From NCBI GenBank assembly GCA_943737045.1, contig CALSFV010000144.1, forward strand, positions 58,044 to 122,043: DNA of 64,000 nt, given 5' to 3'. Positions 13,401 to 28,400 of this stretch are shown one piece after another. The notes below the pieces were generated by a model that saw only the letters and a program-made list of their open reading frames with translations, ran no database searches and was not told the origin of the DNA. The DNA is from Parapristionchus giblindavisi. Taxonomy: Eukaryota > Nematoda > Chromadorea > Rhabditida > Diplogasteridae. Numbering within the stretch: the first letter of the stretch is position 1; each line of letters begins with the position of its first letter. The translations under genes and the position numbers were made by a program.

Positions 13401-16400
13401 TAAAGGAATAGATGATATTATTGATTGAATGAAATAGATTGTAGTTAAAGAATAAGGTATGAGAGATATAATAGAATGAATAAAATGATGGATGGTATGA
13501 AAGATGATGATAGAATAGAGAATAGAATATGGAAGATTATTATAGACTAGACAGTATCATTTTTTTTACGAATGAAAGAATTACAGGGACTGAATTAGAT
13601 TGAAATTCATGATTTGTATTGAATGTTTGATTGGAATGGTATTATAGGTGATGTGTTGATAGCTATAAACAATGTTCCAGTAAGACATGAGAGACAGGTA
13701 CTATATAGTTATATTAGTATTATATATTCTTTCCTTCATAATCATTAAGATGGTAATATTGATTGTATTAAGGTTATTCGATTAATGGGAACATTAGGAG
13801 ATTTAGTTATTCTGGTTGAAAGGGTTCTTGAAGATCCTCATGATGATATTGGAGATGATGAAGTTATCATACGGTACTTATATTGATTGATGATCCATCC
13901 ATTACCGTATCCTATTGTTACAGTAATCGTGATGAAGAAGGAACAGACAATGAGTTTGCATGTCTTGGAGAACAAAGAGGAGGTCGAGAGGAGGAACCAG
14001 TACTATTGATTGGAAGGAATACTGTAGATGGAGAAGGAATATCGATTAATAGAAGAAGTACTCCAGAAAGAAGTAGTTCACCATTAAGCGATTGTAAGTC
14101 ATCTCATATTTCATAATTAGACTTGGTATGAATCACTCATTTTATCATTAATGAATATGGGTGATACCAATTAACACGGGTCTCCTGTAAAAGTGTAGCA
14201 AAAACGGCAGGGTCTGCCACTATGAAATTTTTTTGTCTCCGATTTCGATGAAAGTCGGTCAGTGTGTGTAGTTGGGGGCCATGAGAAGGCCTAGCCACTT
14301 GATTTGGCCAAAATTCCAAATTATCGATTTTTTGTGATCTACCCTGAAAATGATCATAACTCGGTTCATTTTCATCGTACAGCGAGCTGACAGGTGTCAT
14401 TCGAACCGTATTATAACGCTCTCTTCGCTGCAAAGTCGTCTTCAGGGCGAAAAACGCGAAAAACACATTTTTTGAAAAAAATGGTAACCTGCCGCCGTAC
14501 CAAATCATTTTTTGGACTTTTCTGAAGGGCCTTTTTTGTGTATAGGTACTTTTTTTATAGAACATACTTTATTAGCAAAAGACAAAGCAACGAGAGGGAA
14601 TCGAGCAATTAGGGTACGGGCGGGATATCAACGAACTTGCCATTGCACTAAGAGAGCACTACATAGAAAAAAACGAGAAACACAAACACTAAGTGGGGAG
14701 ATAGGTAAAGGTAAAGGTAAAGGTACAACCCGTTATTCAAGGCACACGAAGTCCTGCGGGTTATCACTGCTAGGCCAGTGATATTTCAAGGCCAATTCAG
14801 TCCGGAGGGCCTAATCTCTTCTTCGGACCTACTTTACCGCATGATCTAGTCACTACCAATTCCCCTTTCGGGCGCCTTGGTGAGGCGGAGGCGGTGAAAC
14901 GACCGGGAATCGAACCCAGGACAGATGGAATGATGGGGCGCGCCATAGACCACTACACCACTTCGCCTAGGGAGATAGGGAATGTTAATATCAAATGGAA
15001 GAATGGGGAGCAATGGCGAAGAAAATCAATAAATCAACAAACGCAAATGGCTCAAAACGTAATAAGCAAGATGAACAGTTCAAAACGAGAAAATTAGGTG
15101 AGAACGAGAAAAAGTATGGGGTACATTGTGAAGCAAAATGTGGATAACATGAAGAGGTTTTCTTGATATCTTTCGTATTGCATTATCTTCATCTCTTCAT
15201 TTATGTAAACATGTCGTACTTGTTGTCCTTGTACTGCCGTAGATCAACTCTGAAAAGGTAAACAATTATTGACAGTGTAACGAAATTATGAACGGTTTTA
15301 ATAGTTTTAGCGAAAGTATCAAAAACAATCATTAAAGAAATACACTTCACAGTTTTCATACTTTTAATTATAAACGTCAACATCATATTCAATAACCAAC
15401 CATTCTTCTCCGTGAATCCTTATTGTGTGTAACGACGTCTCTAAGACACAGAATGGCCAGAAATGAGATGAGTTAAAGTAGAGCAATGATAAAGGTGATA
15501 ATCATAATTGATTTGTTATTGAAATCACTATTTAAAACTGTTAACACGGTTCTCACTACTAAGGATAAATTCATTTTATGAAAAATTTAAAAAAAAGATA
15601 TAATGACTAACCACTTTCCGCCGAACGTATTAATCATGAGAATTTGACGCATCGTAGGTAGAGCACGAGAACGAGCCTGAAAATAGATGAATTAAAGATG
15701 ATCAATGATAAAATTTTATTCTCACCTCTGCTCATTCGACGAAACATTGCTGGAGAACATCATATAAACGCGAAACGATTCTAAATGAGAAAAGATTAGA
15801 ACAACATAAAAATTAATGGTTAACCTTTCTTTAATGTGTGCACTAATATGCATCCACGCAACCAATCGATTGATACCTGTACCTACTTGGTAGAGACAGA
15901 GAGATAGAGAGAGAAAGAGAGAGAAAAAGAAGAGCGAGAAAAAGAGCAGGAGATGTAAGCACGGACGATCATCGTAGATTTATATTATATGAAAGATTTA
16001 GTGTGTAAGAACGGCGACCATCTTCGAATTTGCTGTGTACTTTGTATTTTATGGATTTTTGATTTGTATTTTGTGTTAATTTCTATTTATAACAGCATTA
16101 TTCACAAGATTATATATCGTAAATCAATTAATCAATATGCAAAATGATACTTACTCCATTGAACGATACATCGTAGAGGCTCACCGAAAGACGAGTCATC
16201 CGAGTTGATCACGAGATTGGCGAATATGCCCTGAAACATCAGTGATCAGACTAAAATTGACCCATGATAAAGACCAAACTACAAACATGAATAATACCAA
16301 TACAAACAAATCTTATCTCATCCGCCATAAGTATATTGTAGTTTCAAAGCTTATAGTCACAGGTAATCAACTTTGAGTAGCACATAACATTAAACAGCGG

Positions 16401-19400
16401 GGATAATGTATGAGAACTACCTAGCAATCATTGAACATTCCACAAGATCTACAGCAAATCGAATAATATACAAGTAATCAATATAAATTACTCACCGAAA
16501 TATTGATTAAGCTCCTTCAATTGTTCCTCATCCAACAATTCCACCGCTAACAATAGAGAGCGACGATGAGAATGAGTGAACGACCTTCAAATGAAATGAA
16601 ATTAGAATGACGTTGTATATATACTCTATCGATGATTTGCATAAACAATCGAACTAATATGAACGAAACTATAAACTACAATGACACTGATATTGTCAGC
16701 TTTGATTAACATTTGATAAAGATTAACAAGATAAAATAGCAAATATATATCAATAAGCAATTAACTCACACATGGTGAACGTCGAACATCCTCCATTGAA
16801 ATTGATTCCATTATAGTTCATTGTAGTAGTTGATAGTTGAACTTCCTCCCGCAAGGACAAAAATTAGCAGCCTAAAAGCGAACGATAGATGTATGCTTAT
16901 GATAGAACTAAATAGTATAACAACTGTCAACATACTACCAAATTGTCAAAAAAAAGTAAGGACAAGTGAATTTCCCAAAGCAAAATATAGGAAAACAATG
17001 ATTGGAGCACATACACTATGTCCAAGATCACAGTCATTACTCCATCAACAAGAAACAAGTCAATCAAGAAAAGAACAGTGACGAACCATTTGCGAAGTTG
17101 TAGTGGTCCGCCGCATCATAACCTCACACCCAGTGCAAAGTAAATACTCCTAAATATATTATATTTAACTCAAATTATGAAGGAAAGGGAACGTAGCGAG
17201 CTACAAACACGGTAAATTACAAATTAGTGTTGGGGGCTATGCCAGCTAAATCGAGCAAAACTATCTTCGAGTAACATAATAACGATGAAACATGCTGCTG
17301 TTCTTCGATTCATTCAGAAATAAGGCAGGAAATATGGCCACAACAAAGAAATAACGCAAACAACAAAGTAAAATGACCGAACTCAAGAGAGAGCTGGCAG
17401 CCGGAACTTCGAAGCCGGTGAATAGAAAATGCTTAACTACGGTAATTGCACGATGTGTCATGATAATAACTAGTACAAATTTGGAGAGTACTTTTTCATC
17501 GAAACAGTGCTTTTTAGAGTGGAGGTTAGAAAAGATAGTAGAGTGTATTCAAAATTGAGAGCGCGCAGACACTGGAAAAAAGTTGCACATTCCAAACCTA
17601 CTACTTTTTGTGATCGGTCGTTTTTCTCTGTTCTCTCTTCACCTTCTTTTGCTCTCTCGTTTTCTTCCCCTCACCCTCTCAGATTTTGGCTGTTTTTGGA
17701 CCAAAAAAGTAACGAATTATAAGGGGATTTTTGACTGATTTGGTACGGCGGCAGTTCTCGAAAATTTTCTCTTGGGATCATCCGTATTATTGCAGAATAT
17801 AAGTGTTCAGATGACGTACAAAGTCGGTATGTTGTTCATTTGCCGTATCTCTGTCCTCCCAATACCGTTTAATAGAGTACACGGGACTTAGTCATTTTTT
17901 TCCGCCTCAACAGTTTTTCGATCGTATCTGTCTTCAAAATGGTCCAATCGACTACTCGAAAAAAGGAAATTGATGCTCTCGGAAAGGCGAATAAAAAGTT
18001 CTTTAATGATTGAATACCTATGACAACCCATTTTCGAGTTATTCGAGGAAAATCACTACACTTTCTCTATTTTCATCGATTCCAATGAATGAACTGAAAG
18101 TAAATTATTCTTTGTTCAGGTAAAAACTACCCAATCGACTTTATTTTATATTATACATGAAAAAAAATATTATGAAAAGCGATCAATATGCAATTATCAA
18201 CATCACTGATCGAAAACGAGGGGTGTAGACAAGTCAGGGGCCTCATCCGTGAACAAGGTGTTCATCTCGGTTTTCATCCAGTTGTAGATTGCATCGGAGG
18301 AGATAGTCATATCATCCTCATGTACTTTCACTTCATCCTCAATCCTCCCTCCTCATCGTAGTCCTCCCAGTTGTTGATGAAATCCATATCCAGTGCCACA
18401 TCTCTCTTGGCTCTGGTGGTGCTCAGCAGTTCTGTGCGTAAAATCTTTTTCGTAAAATTTTCGTAAAACGTAATTTTACGACTTTTTTCTCGTAAAATTC
18501 GTAAAATTCTCGTAAAATATTTTGCGTCAAAATTATAAGATATTGTCCCAAATGTATTTAGTGATAAAAGATATGAAACCTGCGAATGTTCATATGAGCC
18601 CGTTTGCGTAAGAGTCGGATAATCAGCAACGAGATCCCGCACAGCAAAAAAATAAGTTTTGAGATAATAACATTTTTGAGTACCTCTCGATATGTTAGAA
18701 TAATAGGCAAACCCTCGTGGTATGCAAATTTTTTGAGCTCGGTATGGAGCTCCAAAGATGGCCCTTTTTTAGTTTTTCGACTATAGCTGGAGATCCGTTG
18801 AAGGAAACAGAAAAGTCACAAGAGCAACCCTTGCTCAATTTGTATGAGGATCATAATGATGATTAGGGTAACATAAAAAAGACGTGTTAGTCGAGAGATA
18901 CAAATATTATTTTAATTCAACCAAAAATGTGCGAGCGGAGACGAATAGGGCGCGTGGTCATGATAGACTTGCAAAGAAAATTTTGTGAGAAAAAACCTCC
19001 CGCAAAGCAAGTTATGATTTATTTTTTGTGGTTGTCGATTTAGAAATTCGCGAAGTCTCCACACAACAAATCCCGATGGGTTCGTTAACTCATCTATCGA
19101 ACATCAAACCAGCAGCCTGTGTAGTGTAGTGGATAAGTTAACTCAGCTGAAAGATACTTAATAGTAAGCATACGATTTGCTACCTCAGTCGGATAAGATG
19201 GCGATATGCTTACATATAAGCATGGGCAAATGCTTACCGGGTTGCTTACATGAAAGAAACAACTCGGCAAAGGATTGCGATAGAACGGGGGACCGAACCA
19301 CCGACCTACCGATAGCTAGTGAAGGCGCTTACCACCGCGCCACCTAACCATGTAACTGTGACTAGTATAACTCAAAGTCTATTCCGGGAGGCGAACGCCC

Positions 19401-22400
19401 GCCTCTCTTCTAAGCATACGTTTTGCTTAACTATAAGCGATCGTGTCGCTAAGCAAATGCGTAAGCAACGCATTTGCTAAGCATCTTTCAGCTCAGTGTT
19501 GTCTGCATTTACTTTTGGCTGTCATGGGTTCGATCCCCTTGCAGCACTTTTCTTTTGCTGATTTTGTTGCCGTAGAAAGATTGACATGTTTTACTGTGCT
19601 TAGGAAATCGGTAAATAGAACACACTTGATTTTATCCGCAAGTGTGAGCTTTAACGATTTCCCTTGCGGCACTTTTCTTTTGCAGATTTTTTTCATGTTG
19701 ACCAATTTGGCAGAATGCCCGTGGTTATCTGCATATTTGAACGGATTTTCGCACTACAATGAAACACAGTCTCTGTGAGATCGAAAGCAAGCAGTGGCGA
19801 ATACAAGTGGTAAACAACACAAACAATGGTGAACATGAATTTTTTGAATAATAAGAGGATGGTCTATATATATTTTGCTTGTAAGTTCGATTTCCGCACA
19901 AGTTATCTCACAGAGACAGGGTTTCATTTTAGGCCAAAATCCGTAGAAATACGCAAATAACTCTGCTCCCAGGGGCATTTTGCCAAAATGGTCAACATGA
20001 AAAGTCTTCTTTTTCGGATACCTATCGAATGGTATATGTCTCAGCCCAAACAGACTTCCCTTGCTAGAAGAATAATCGACAAATTTTTAGCTAGATCGGG
20101 TGACGAGAAATGACTAAAAACGCTAAACACTTTCAAGGCATGAGAGATATGCCACCAGTTCAATGAATGAAAATGAATGAAATGAGTCGACTGCGCGCCT
20201 TTGCACGAATAAGTTTTTAATCATCATATTAATACCGTGCGCACGATATTTTATTCATTAATTAGTGAGAAATCATTTCTGAACGACCGCACGTTTGCGG
20301 ATCTCTAGTATGGGGCACTCTTCTTCCGAATACGAAGTGCCCATCCTATGGGTCTCGGATGCTTCGGTGTCTTCTCGTATTCCTTGAATGATTCCGGCAG
20401 TGGGCCAATTCCGACTCCTTGCTGAACCTCCTCAAGCATTCTCTTGTACAGTCCAAGGGCGAAATCCATCATTGATACTCTCTCCGGTCTAATATTGTGC
20501 TCTCTCTGTCCCAGTGACGTTCAAGATTCCAATAACGTAGGAAAGTGGCAGAGCATTTGCTGCACACGAACAACGGGTACTTGTCGGATGCAGAGGAGGG
20601 TGTAGGAGCGATTCCAGTGACGACTTCATCATCCACATCATCTTTTTCTGGAGTGTTGACTTTCTTCGTAGAGAAGAACCAGTAGTGGGGTTCTTTTCAA
20701 TCGGCGAAAGGAGACACTAAATTGTGTATTAAATGATCAGATCAGTAAATGAAATAAGTAATTTCTGCAACAATTTTTCCATAACTGGCATGAAACAGCC
20801 GACAAAATCGATGTTGATCAGGTTTTCCTCGAATAACTCGAAAATGGGTTGTCATAGGTATTCAATCATTAAAGAACTTTTTATTCGCCTTTCCGAGAGC
20901 ATCATTTTCCTTTTTTCGAATAGTCGATTGGACCATTTTGAAGGCAGATACGATCGAAAAACTGTTTTTCGCGTTTTTCGCCCTGAAGACGACTTTGCAG
21001 CGAACCGGTCATGGGATACTTTTTTTGAGAGCATTATAATACGGTTCGAATGACACCTGTCAGCTCGCTGTACGATGAAAAAGAACCGAGTTATGATCAT
21101 TATCAGGGTAGATCACAAAAAATCGATAATTTGGAATTTTGGCCAAATCAAGTGGCTATGCCTTCTCATGGCCCCCAACTACACACACCATACGTGGGCG
21201 GGCATTGCCGCTGGAAATGAAAATCGGAGGGTCGGACGCAAAAGTCGGGAGTGGGAAGCAAAAAATAGAGCATTTATACGTCATTTTGAGTGATTTTTTT
21301 GGAAAATCGGGGGGTCGGGTGCCAAAAATCGGGGGGTGTATTGCCGCTAGCGGCGGTGGTGCCCACGTATGACACACACTGACCGACTTTCATCGAAATC
21401 GGAGACAAAAAAATTCATAGTGGCAGGCGTTTCTACACTTTTACCGGAGGCCCGTGTTAATGAATACAATGAAGGATGGTATCGTACATTTTCGGTACCT
21501 CTCGCCGCTATTTTTAGCTTCGTTTCACATCTAGTTATCCGAAAATGAGGTACATAGTAGGTGAATCCTCGTATTATGAGGGTATGAAAATGTATGGATG
21601 GATATCATTATCATTTCCTTCTCTTTTTCTTCATTTGTATTCTTCTATCGATACATGAACATCATTGTAACCCTATCTCCTCCCTCTTTTCATTCTTCAT
21701 CTATATTCTATTCCTATCTCCCCACCTCTCGTTAAAACTACATTAGTGATAGAATGACTCGTATCTCTCTATCTCTATTCACTCTTTCCTATCATCATTC
21801 TATCATGACATACTTTCTCTTCAGTTTATTCCTCTCTCATTCAATGAATGATGAGAAGAGATAAGGGATAGATTATATTGATTAAGATTATTGATTAATT
21901 GGATAAGTAAATGAGTAGATATAGATGGTGGAAAGAATGAGTAGATGAATGAATAACAGTTGTTCTTTGTTCAGTTAATTGAATAGACGATGAGAATGAA
22001 TAGAGTGATGGCTCGTTAAAAAATAGTGGAAAACCGAAATCGGCGACTTTCCACCCGTTAAAAAAGTACCTGGAAAGTCGAAAATGGAAACACGAAATTT
22101 GAATTTGCGCGCGCGCAAAGAGGTGCGGGAATTCAAATTCCGACTTTCTGTCAACGATTTTTAGCAGTTAAAATGGAAATTCAACTTCCTGCTCGCTAAA
22201 AATTGGAATCCGCGAAAATTCGCTGTCGGAAAGTCGGAATTTGAATTCCCACACCTCTTTGCGCGCGCGCGAATTCAAATATCGTGTTTCCTTTTTCGAC
22301 TTTCCGGGTACTTTTTTAACGGGTGGAAAGTCGCCGATTTCGGTTTTCCACTATTTTTAACGAGCCATTAGAAAGATGATGAAAGAAAGAGCATCTATAA

Positions 22401-25400
22401 TATAGACATTGTGAGGGGTTCATTCATTCTATTTATAATATTTCTCTTTAAGTATAACTAGTATGATTGAGATAGGATAAATGAATATTGATAAAGTGGA
22501 ATGATTAATCATTATAGCCCTTCATCGTCGTCATTCTTTATCTCAATTACCATCATCATTCACTGAAGAAACTGAGGTTATGATATCTTTTATTACTTTA
22601 TATTATCAAAAAGAATCATATATGATAACAATATGCTACTTGATTTGATTGATAATGCATGATGTATCTCTTGGGAACAATCGATGTTCCATATTATAAT
22701 CCATATATGAGTTATAATCTCTTTCGATTATAGACTTCATCATTACTTGTTGATTCTCTTTGTTCATCTCTCCATGATATTATCAATCTTCCATCTACAT
22801 CAAAGACAACTTCTCATGTACAAAGAACTGGTATGAATCAATATGTACATTGAAAATACAATAACAGTCCTGACATAGGAAGACGTTCTAATTAGGTTTA
22901 TGGATTACTGTAGTTTCATTCGTTCATTTAATTGTACTTTACTACTTATTAATGTGTATATGAGGCCGTTTTCGTAAGAGTCGACTAAAATATTATAAAT
23001 CTGGCACAGTCAAAAAATTAAATTTTGGGGATCGGGGTTCTTAAGGGTGTAGATTACGATGGTCGTGTTCATTTTTCACCAAAACCCACCGTTGAGGCCA
23101 GACGACGTCGCGTTGAAATCGCGTTTTCAGTTTTTTCTCCTCAACCGATTGCACTAAAATTTGCATACGATGCCACCAGGGGCAGAATTTGATGACGATC
23201 ACGCCTGTCTAATTCATTTTTCATGAAAAGGTATTAGAAATTTTAAAAATTTGAATTTCTCTCATAGAGAATTGCATTTTTAGCGAGATACATAGATCGG
23301 ACCGTAATGGCTTCAGGATTTCATGGAAAAATTTTTAGCCAATTTGTGGTAGGTACTTTCGAGAAAATCAACTTTTAGTGTAGTCATTTTGCCGTTGGAG
23401 TGGAGGCAAGATGCGAGAGAGTGTGGTGGTACGAGAGAGCAGAGAGGCAGGTGAGGCGACCGACATAGGAAGGAAGGGAAGAGGACGAGAGAGTGTCTCT
23501 CTGCTCTCTCGTACCACCTCACTCTCTCGCCTCTTGCCTCCACTCCAACGGCAAAATGACTACACTAAAAGTTGATTTTCTCGAAAGTACCTACCACAAA
23601 TTGGCTAAAAAAATTTCCATGAAATCCTGAAGCCATTACGGTCCGATCTATGTATCTCGCTAAAAATGCAGTTGCCTTTGAGAGAAATTCAAATTTTTAA
23701 AATTTCTAATACCTTTTCATGAAAAATGAATTAGACAGGCGTGATCGTCATCAAATTCTGCCCCTGGTGGGATCGAATGCAAATTTTAGTGCAATCAGTT
23801 GAGGAGAAAAAAATGAAAACGCGATTTCAACGCGACGTCGTCTGGCCTCAACGGTGGGTTTTGGTGAAAAATGAACACGACCATCGTCATCTACACCCTT
23901 CAGAACCCCGATCCCCAAAATTTAATTTTTTTACTGTGCCGGCACTTGGTCGTTTCTTACACAAACGGCCTCATATATTATAGAAAGTGCCCGTGTTCCT
24001 CATGTCCTTGTCAGTGTTCCATCAATGGAGATTAGAAGAACACGGTTAGTTTAACGTTTAATATCAATCAATCAATAATCATATATTGATTAGTTGTGTA
24101 TGATAGTTATTCTCTTGAATAGAATATATGAGATAGAGGTTTAACATTTAGGAGAAGATATTTAAGTTGCAATATACCACCAGATAGAAGCAGGTAAATA
24201 GTGTAGATATAGGGAAGATAGTGCAATTTGATTGGAATTAATAACACTTATGATGATTAATAATAAATAAATATGTATTGGTATAAGAACAAAAGTTGTC
24301 CACTTGAGAATGTTCTGAAGAAATAACCAAAAGTTGTATTGACATGGTTGATTGTAGTTGACTCATCGGTGATAAAGAATAACTTTTGAAGAACTCCGAT
24401 CATATGATTATTGGACGCAAAACACTTTCGAAATTTTAGGAATTATTTTATTGCCTGGAAAAGGGGATAAAAGGCTAAAATGATATATGATTAAATAATC
24501 ATATATTCATTCTCAATTACATAGAGAATGCAGCATGTGGGAGCGTCAAAACGTTTTTTTTGCCACAATCTTGCCTTCCCATCGGGGCCTTGCACATAGC
24601 CAAAAGTTGGAAATTTTCCTGTTGAACAAAAAAAATTGAACGAATTGCACATAGCTTTGCACACGACCTTGCCTCTCCCTTCCCCGATTTGTGGACCTCC
24701 TTTCCCTCAGTGTGAATACAGTAGATAGTGAATGTTACTCACATTTTACTTTTCCATTGTAAAATGAAATCGGAGCATTACTATCTAATGTTTCAGTTCC
24801 GAGAGTGAACTTCATTCCGCCTCGACTGATTCGAAACAGGAAGAGGATGTTGAAGAAGTGTTCGATAAACGTGTAGATCATGGAACTGAACGAAGTGCTG
24901 TTGATATAATAATGAGAGATGATAATATGGATAGAGAACTAATCAATAATCGAAGAGGAGGAGACTCTTACAACGAACGACCAATCGATACTGATCAAAC
25001 ACTCATTCCAGGTATACTGTAGAATGAGAGATACATGAATGGATTGTATGATTTCAGGAAAAGGAATAGAATTGAGAGGTAGTTCAACATCGATGTCATC
25101 ATCCACTTATCGAGTTGAAGATGATAGTGGAATACAAAGTGAAGAGAGTTTACTATTCTCAAGGTAACAATATATTATTTATGGTTCTTATATGGTAATA
25201 CATATTATTGTAAGTGGTGTAATCGATACAGAATATGTACATAGCTTATCATTTACAGGAATCGAAATGGTAGTAAACGACAACGATTTAGAGATACATT
25301 GAATGCTGGGAAAAAGAAGGTATATTGATTGATCTATTCATTTGTCTATTGATATATTATATAGGTATTTGATCTAATTCCTGCATCATCAAAACGTCGT

Positions 25401-28400
25401 CCCAATATGAGTGTGATAGTAGATGATGTAGGAGTGGATGCATTGATTGATGAATTACTTCAACCTAATGATGGAGGAACAACGGATACGGTAGATCTTA
25501 TAAATGATTACTGTATTCATTTCATTTAAGAGTCGTCATTCACCATCTCCATCTATTAATGGATCAAAGAGAACACCACCAGGTACAGAGAAATCAAAGA
25601 GATCAAAGAATAAGATGTAAGTATAGAAGAAGAATGAATATATTAGAATAGACTATGATTAGAGTATATTATTAAGTGATTCAAATGTTTCTAATGAACA
25701 ATCATCATCTCCTCCATCTCCATCACGAATATCATCTATATTATCTACTCGTCCTGTTCATTTATCAGAAGATGTTATATGGGGACAATCACTTCATTTC
25801 AATATCAATAATAATCAATCACAATCATCATTCAATACTACATCCACTAAGGTATTAATAATATTATTGTTTCTTTCAACTCGGTACTTCATGCAATTCA
25901 GTATCAATTTCCATTTAGAAAACCATATTGATTTATCGTAATGATATACTTTCAGCCTCCAAAGTTCCTAAACGTTACAATTCATGCTCGTGAGATTCGA
26001 ACGAAGGAAGGAGAAGAACCATCTAAGCCAATTCTACTTGGATATGTAAGTATTGTATTGATTGAATTCTATGATGATCAATTAATCGATAATGTGAATA
26101 TATTATAGTGTTCTCTGTATATTCCTCAATTGATAGATGATTGTCAATTGACATTATCTAATTCCCATAGAGAGGTCTTCCATCTTAAACCACCTACAAT
26201 TATACCTATGGATGTTGGAGCAAGGTACGATAGAATAATCAATAATATCATAACTACAGTAGTAGTCATATATCTCTTATTGATGAAAGAATACTTTATA
26301 TTCTAGTAATAGTACATTGTATGAATTCTCTCAACATCATGGATTTGATCCTCGTCTTTGCTATGGAGATGTAACACTTCGATTTCGTTATTTCCCTAAT
26401 GGACTTCCAAAGGGAAGTGGTATCAATCCTAGTTGTCATCAAGGGTATCATAGTTATCATTATTGAATATTATTATTTTATATTGTTTAAGTGAATCAGA
26501 AGAGATAGGTAGAGATGATGGAGATAAAGTAAATAGATTAAATGGAGGAAGGAATATAACTCCTCCTCCTATTCTACCTATTGGACATCAATGGAAAGCT
26601 ATATCATGTACAAGAAGTATAATGAATGATTGAAAGTTTATTCAAATCATTCAATTATATCTTATTATAGATTCATCAACATGTTCTCTTTGTCGTGGAA
26701 AGATTTGGACTAAAGCTGGTAAATGATTCATTCTACTCATTCTACACTTATTCTTTCATATATAATACAATGTTTTTTTTAAAATTTTATGATCGGTTAT
26801 TTAATGAACTCCTCTTTCATCATAATATTTGATCTTTGATCTTTCTAGGTACATGTTGTCAGAAATGTCTCGTAGTATGTCATCATAAATGTGCAATGAA
26901 AGCCAATTCTGCCATCTGTTGTACTCCCACAGCGAGATCTTCTATAGATGATGAAGAGGTACGGTAGATATTGATTGATTAAGATTATTGATGATAGATG
27001 GTTACGTTATTCATTGATCTTTTCAGTTACGTCGTGAACTTTTTGGTGAGCCTTCATCATCGAAGGATGTGATAGATAAAGAAAAGGAAGAACTGAAGAA
27101 AGTTAGTCCAAATGATAGCGAAACATCTTCACTTAAGGTATCCATTTATCAATCAATATTTATAACTTGAATATCGTATTGATTGATTTAAAAGTTGTTA
27201 TTGATTTGTAGGAATGTTCACGAGATGAAACAGAAAATGTATCGAATATTGTATTAGGAGAGAAGAATTCATCATATAATCAATATAGAAATGATACAGA
27301 ATTAGTGTCACGAAGATCAAAACTAAGAAGTAAAATGAGTGGAGTAACTGAGAAGTTTACACATTGGAGAAGAAAGAAGAATGATCCATCTGATGCTGAT
27401 GATACTGCAGGTCATTTGTTCATTTATTGATTGATTTATTGATTGGCTGATTTATTTATTGATTTATTGATTGACTAACTGATTTTGGATTGTGTACTAT
27501 ATAAGATGAACTTGTCCATATTATAGATATGAGATCATCCTCATCAAATCGTTTATCTGGTTCATCTTTAACTGACGGTATCAGTCTTATGAGTTCAATT
27601 CCAATTGAGAATGAATTGAGTGATATATTACCATTCATTGAAGGATCTCCTCATATCAATCAAGTATACTTTAATTTTATTCACATTAACATTTAATAAT
27701 GATTATGTTCGCATATATTATAGAATATAGATCTTTAGTTGTAAAATATTGGTAAACATAAATTTATGGGGGAAATGGATATTATTGATTTGAAACTGTA
27801 GGTGTACTTCCAACCGGGAAATGCATACAATGAAGAAACGATAGCAAATGCGAAGGTATTGGGAAGAACGATATTTAGTGAAATTGAACCTATTAAGAGA
27901 AGAATAAAGGTTAATGAACAGGTTTGAAATTTTTAATCTTATTTATTTACGTATTTAATGATGAAGGGACGTATTTAGTAGTGTTTATCATATGATGATA
28001 TAATAGATATATTGATTGTATCGATTGTACTTTATTTGTCATATCTTGAGATTGATCGTATTCGTGATGCAATCACAGAGACTAAATTGGCTCGCATGGT
28101 AGCAATGAAATCATCAACTGGATCATTTACAACTCCATCTAATCCTCTTCCATCTCCATCTTCCTCTTCATCTACTTCATCTACAACTCCTTCATCATCA
28201 TCTCATTTATCATCACTTTCATTTGAATCTCTTGAAGATAGAATGCAAGCATTGGCTGTACTCATGTTACATTATTGTGCTGCACTACAGGTTAGTATCA
28301 GAGGATACGTTATACAGGATTAGTAGATCGATAGGGTATAACATGTCTCAATTCATATCTTACTCTTTCTTCTTTCGTTTCACTAACTCATTCAAACAAT

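Larger units (their letters stand above)
14489..17754. mobile_element. Element nested inside FB-C (3.27 kb)
   Basis: A perfect 19-bp inverted repeat bounds it: CTGCCGCCGTACCAAATCA at 14489-14507 and the complement at 17736-17754. It interrupts the left arm of FB-C, whose sequence resumes with TTCTCGAAAATTTTCTC just after the right end. In the relative FB-A this motif is continuous with its upstream arm. No clear target duplication was seen. It contains a tRNA-like sequence (14888-14968) and a set of minus-strand exon-like segments (15389-16819). Confidence 0.7.
14175..21456. mobile_element. Foldback transposon FB-C (7.3 kb) in PDZD8 intron
   Basis: Inverted ends CACGGGTCTCCTGTAAAAGT / complement are flanked by TTAA on both sides (14171-14174 and 21457-21460). 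The left arm is split by another element: its first part is 14175-14488 and it resumes at 17755, running to about 18060. The right arm (about 20820-21456) lacks a block of roughly 190 bp that is present in the left. The right arm also carries a small insertion near 21188-21371 with CATACGTGGGCG-type ends. The interior has two minus-strand coding remnants (about 20290-20700 and 18203-18450), tRNA-like repeats and further palindromes. The termini are homologous to FB-A (3672-5314). Confidence 0.85.

Noticed and set aside
14888..14968. A functional tRNA gene
   Set aside because: A and B boxes are good, but the acceptor and anticodon stems do not pair; better read as a tRNA-derived repeat.
21075..21377. 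Short ORFs near the FB-C right arm
   Set aside because: They span the arm and a small insertion, with no conserved protein pattern.
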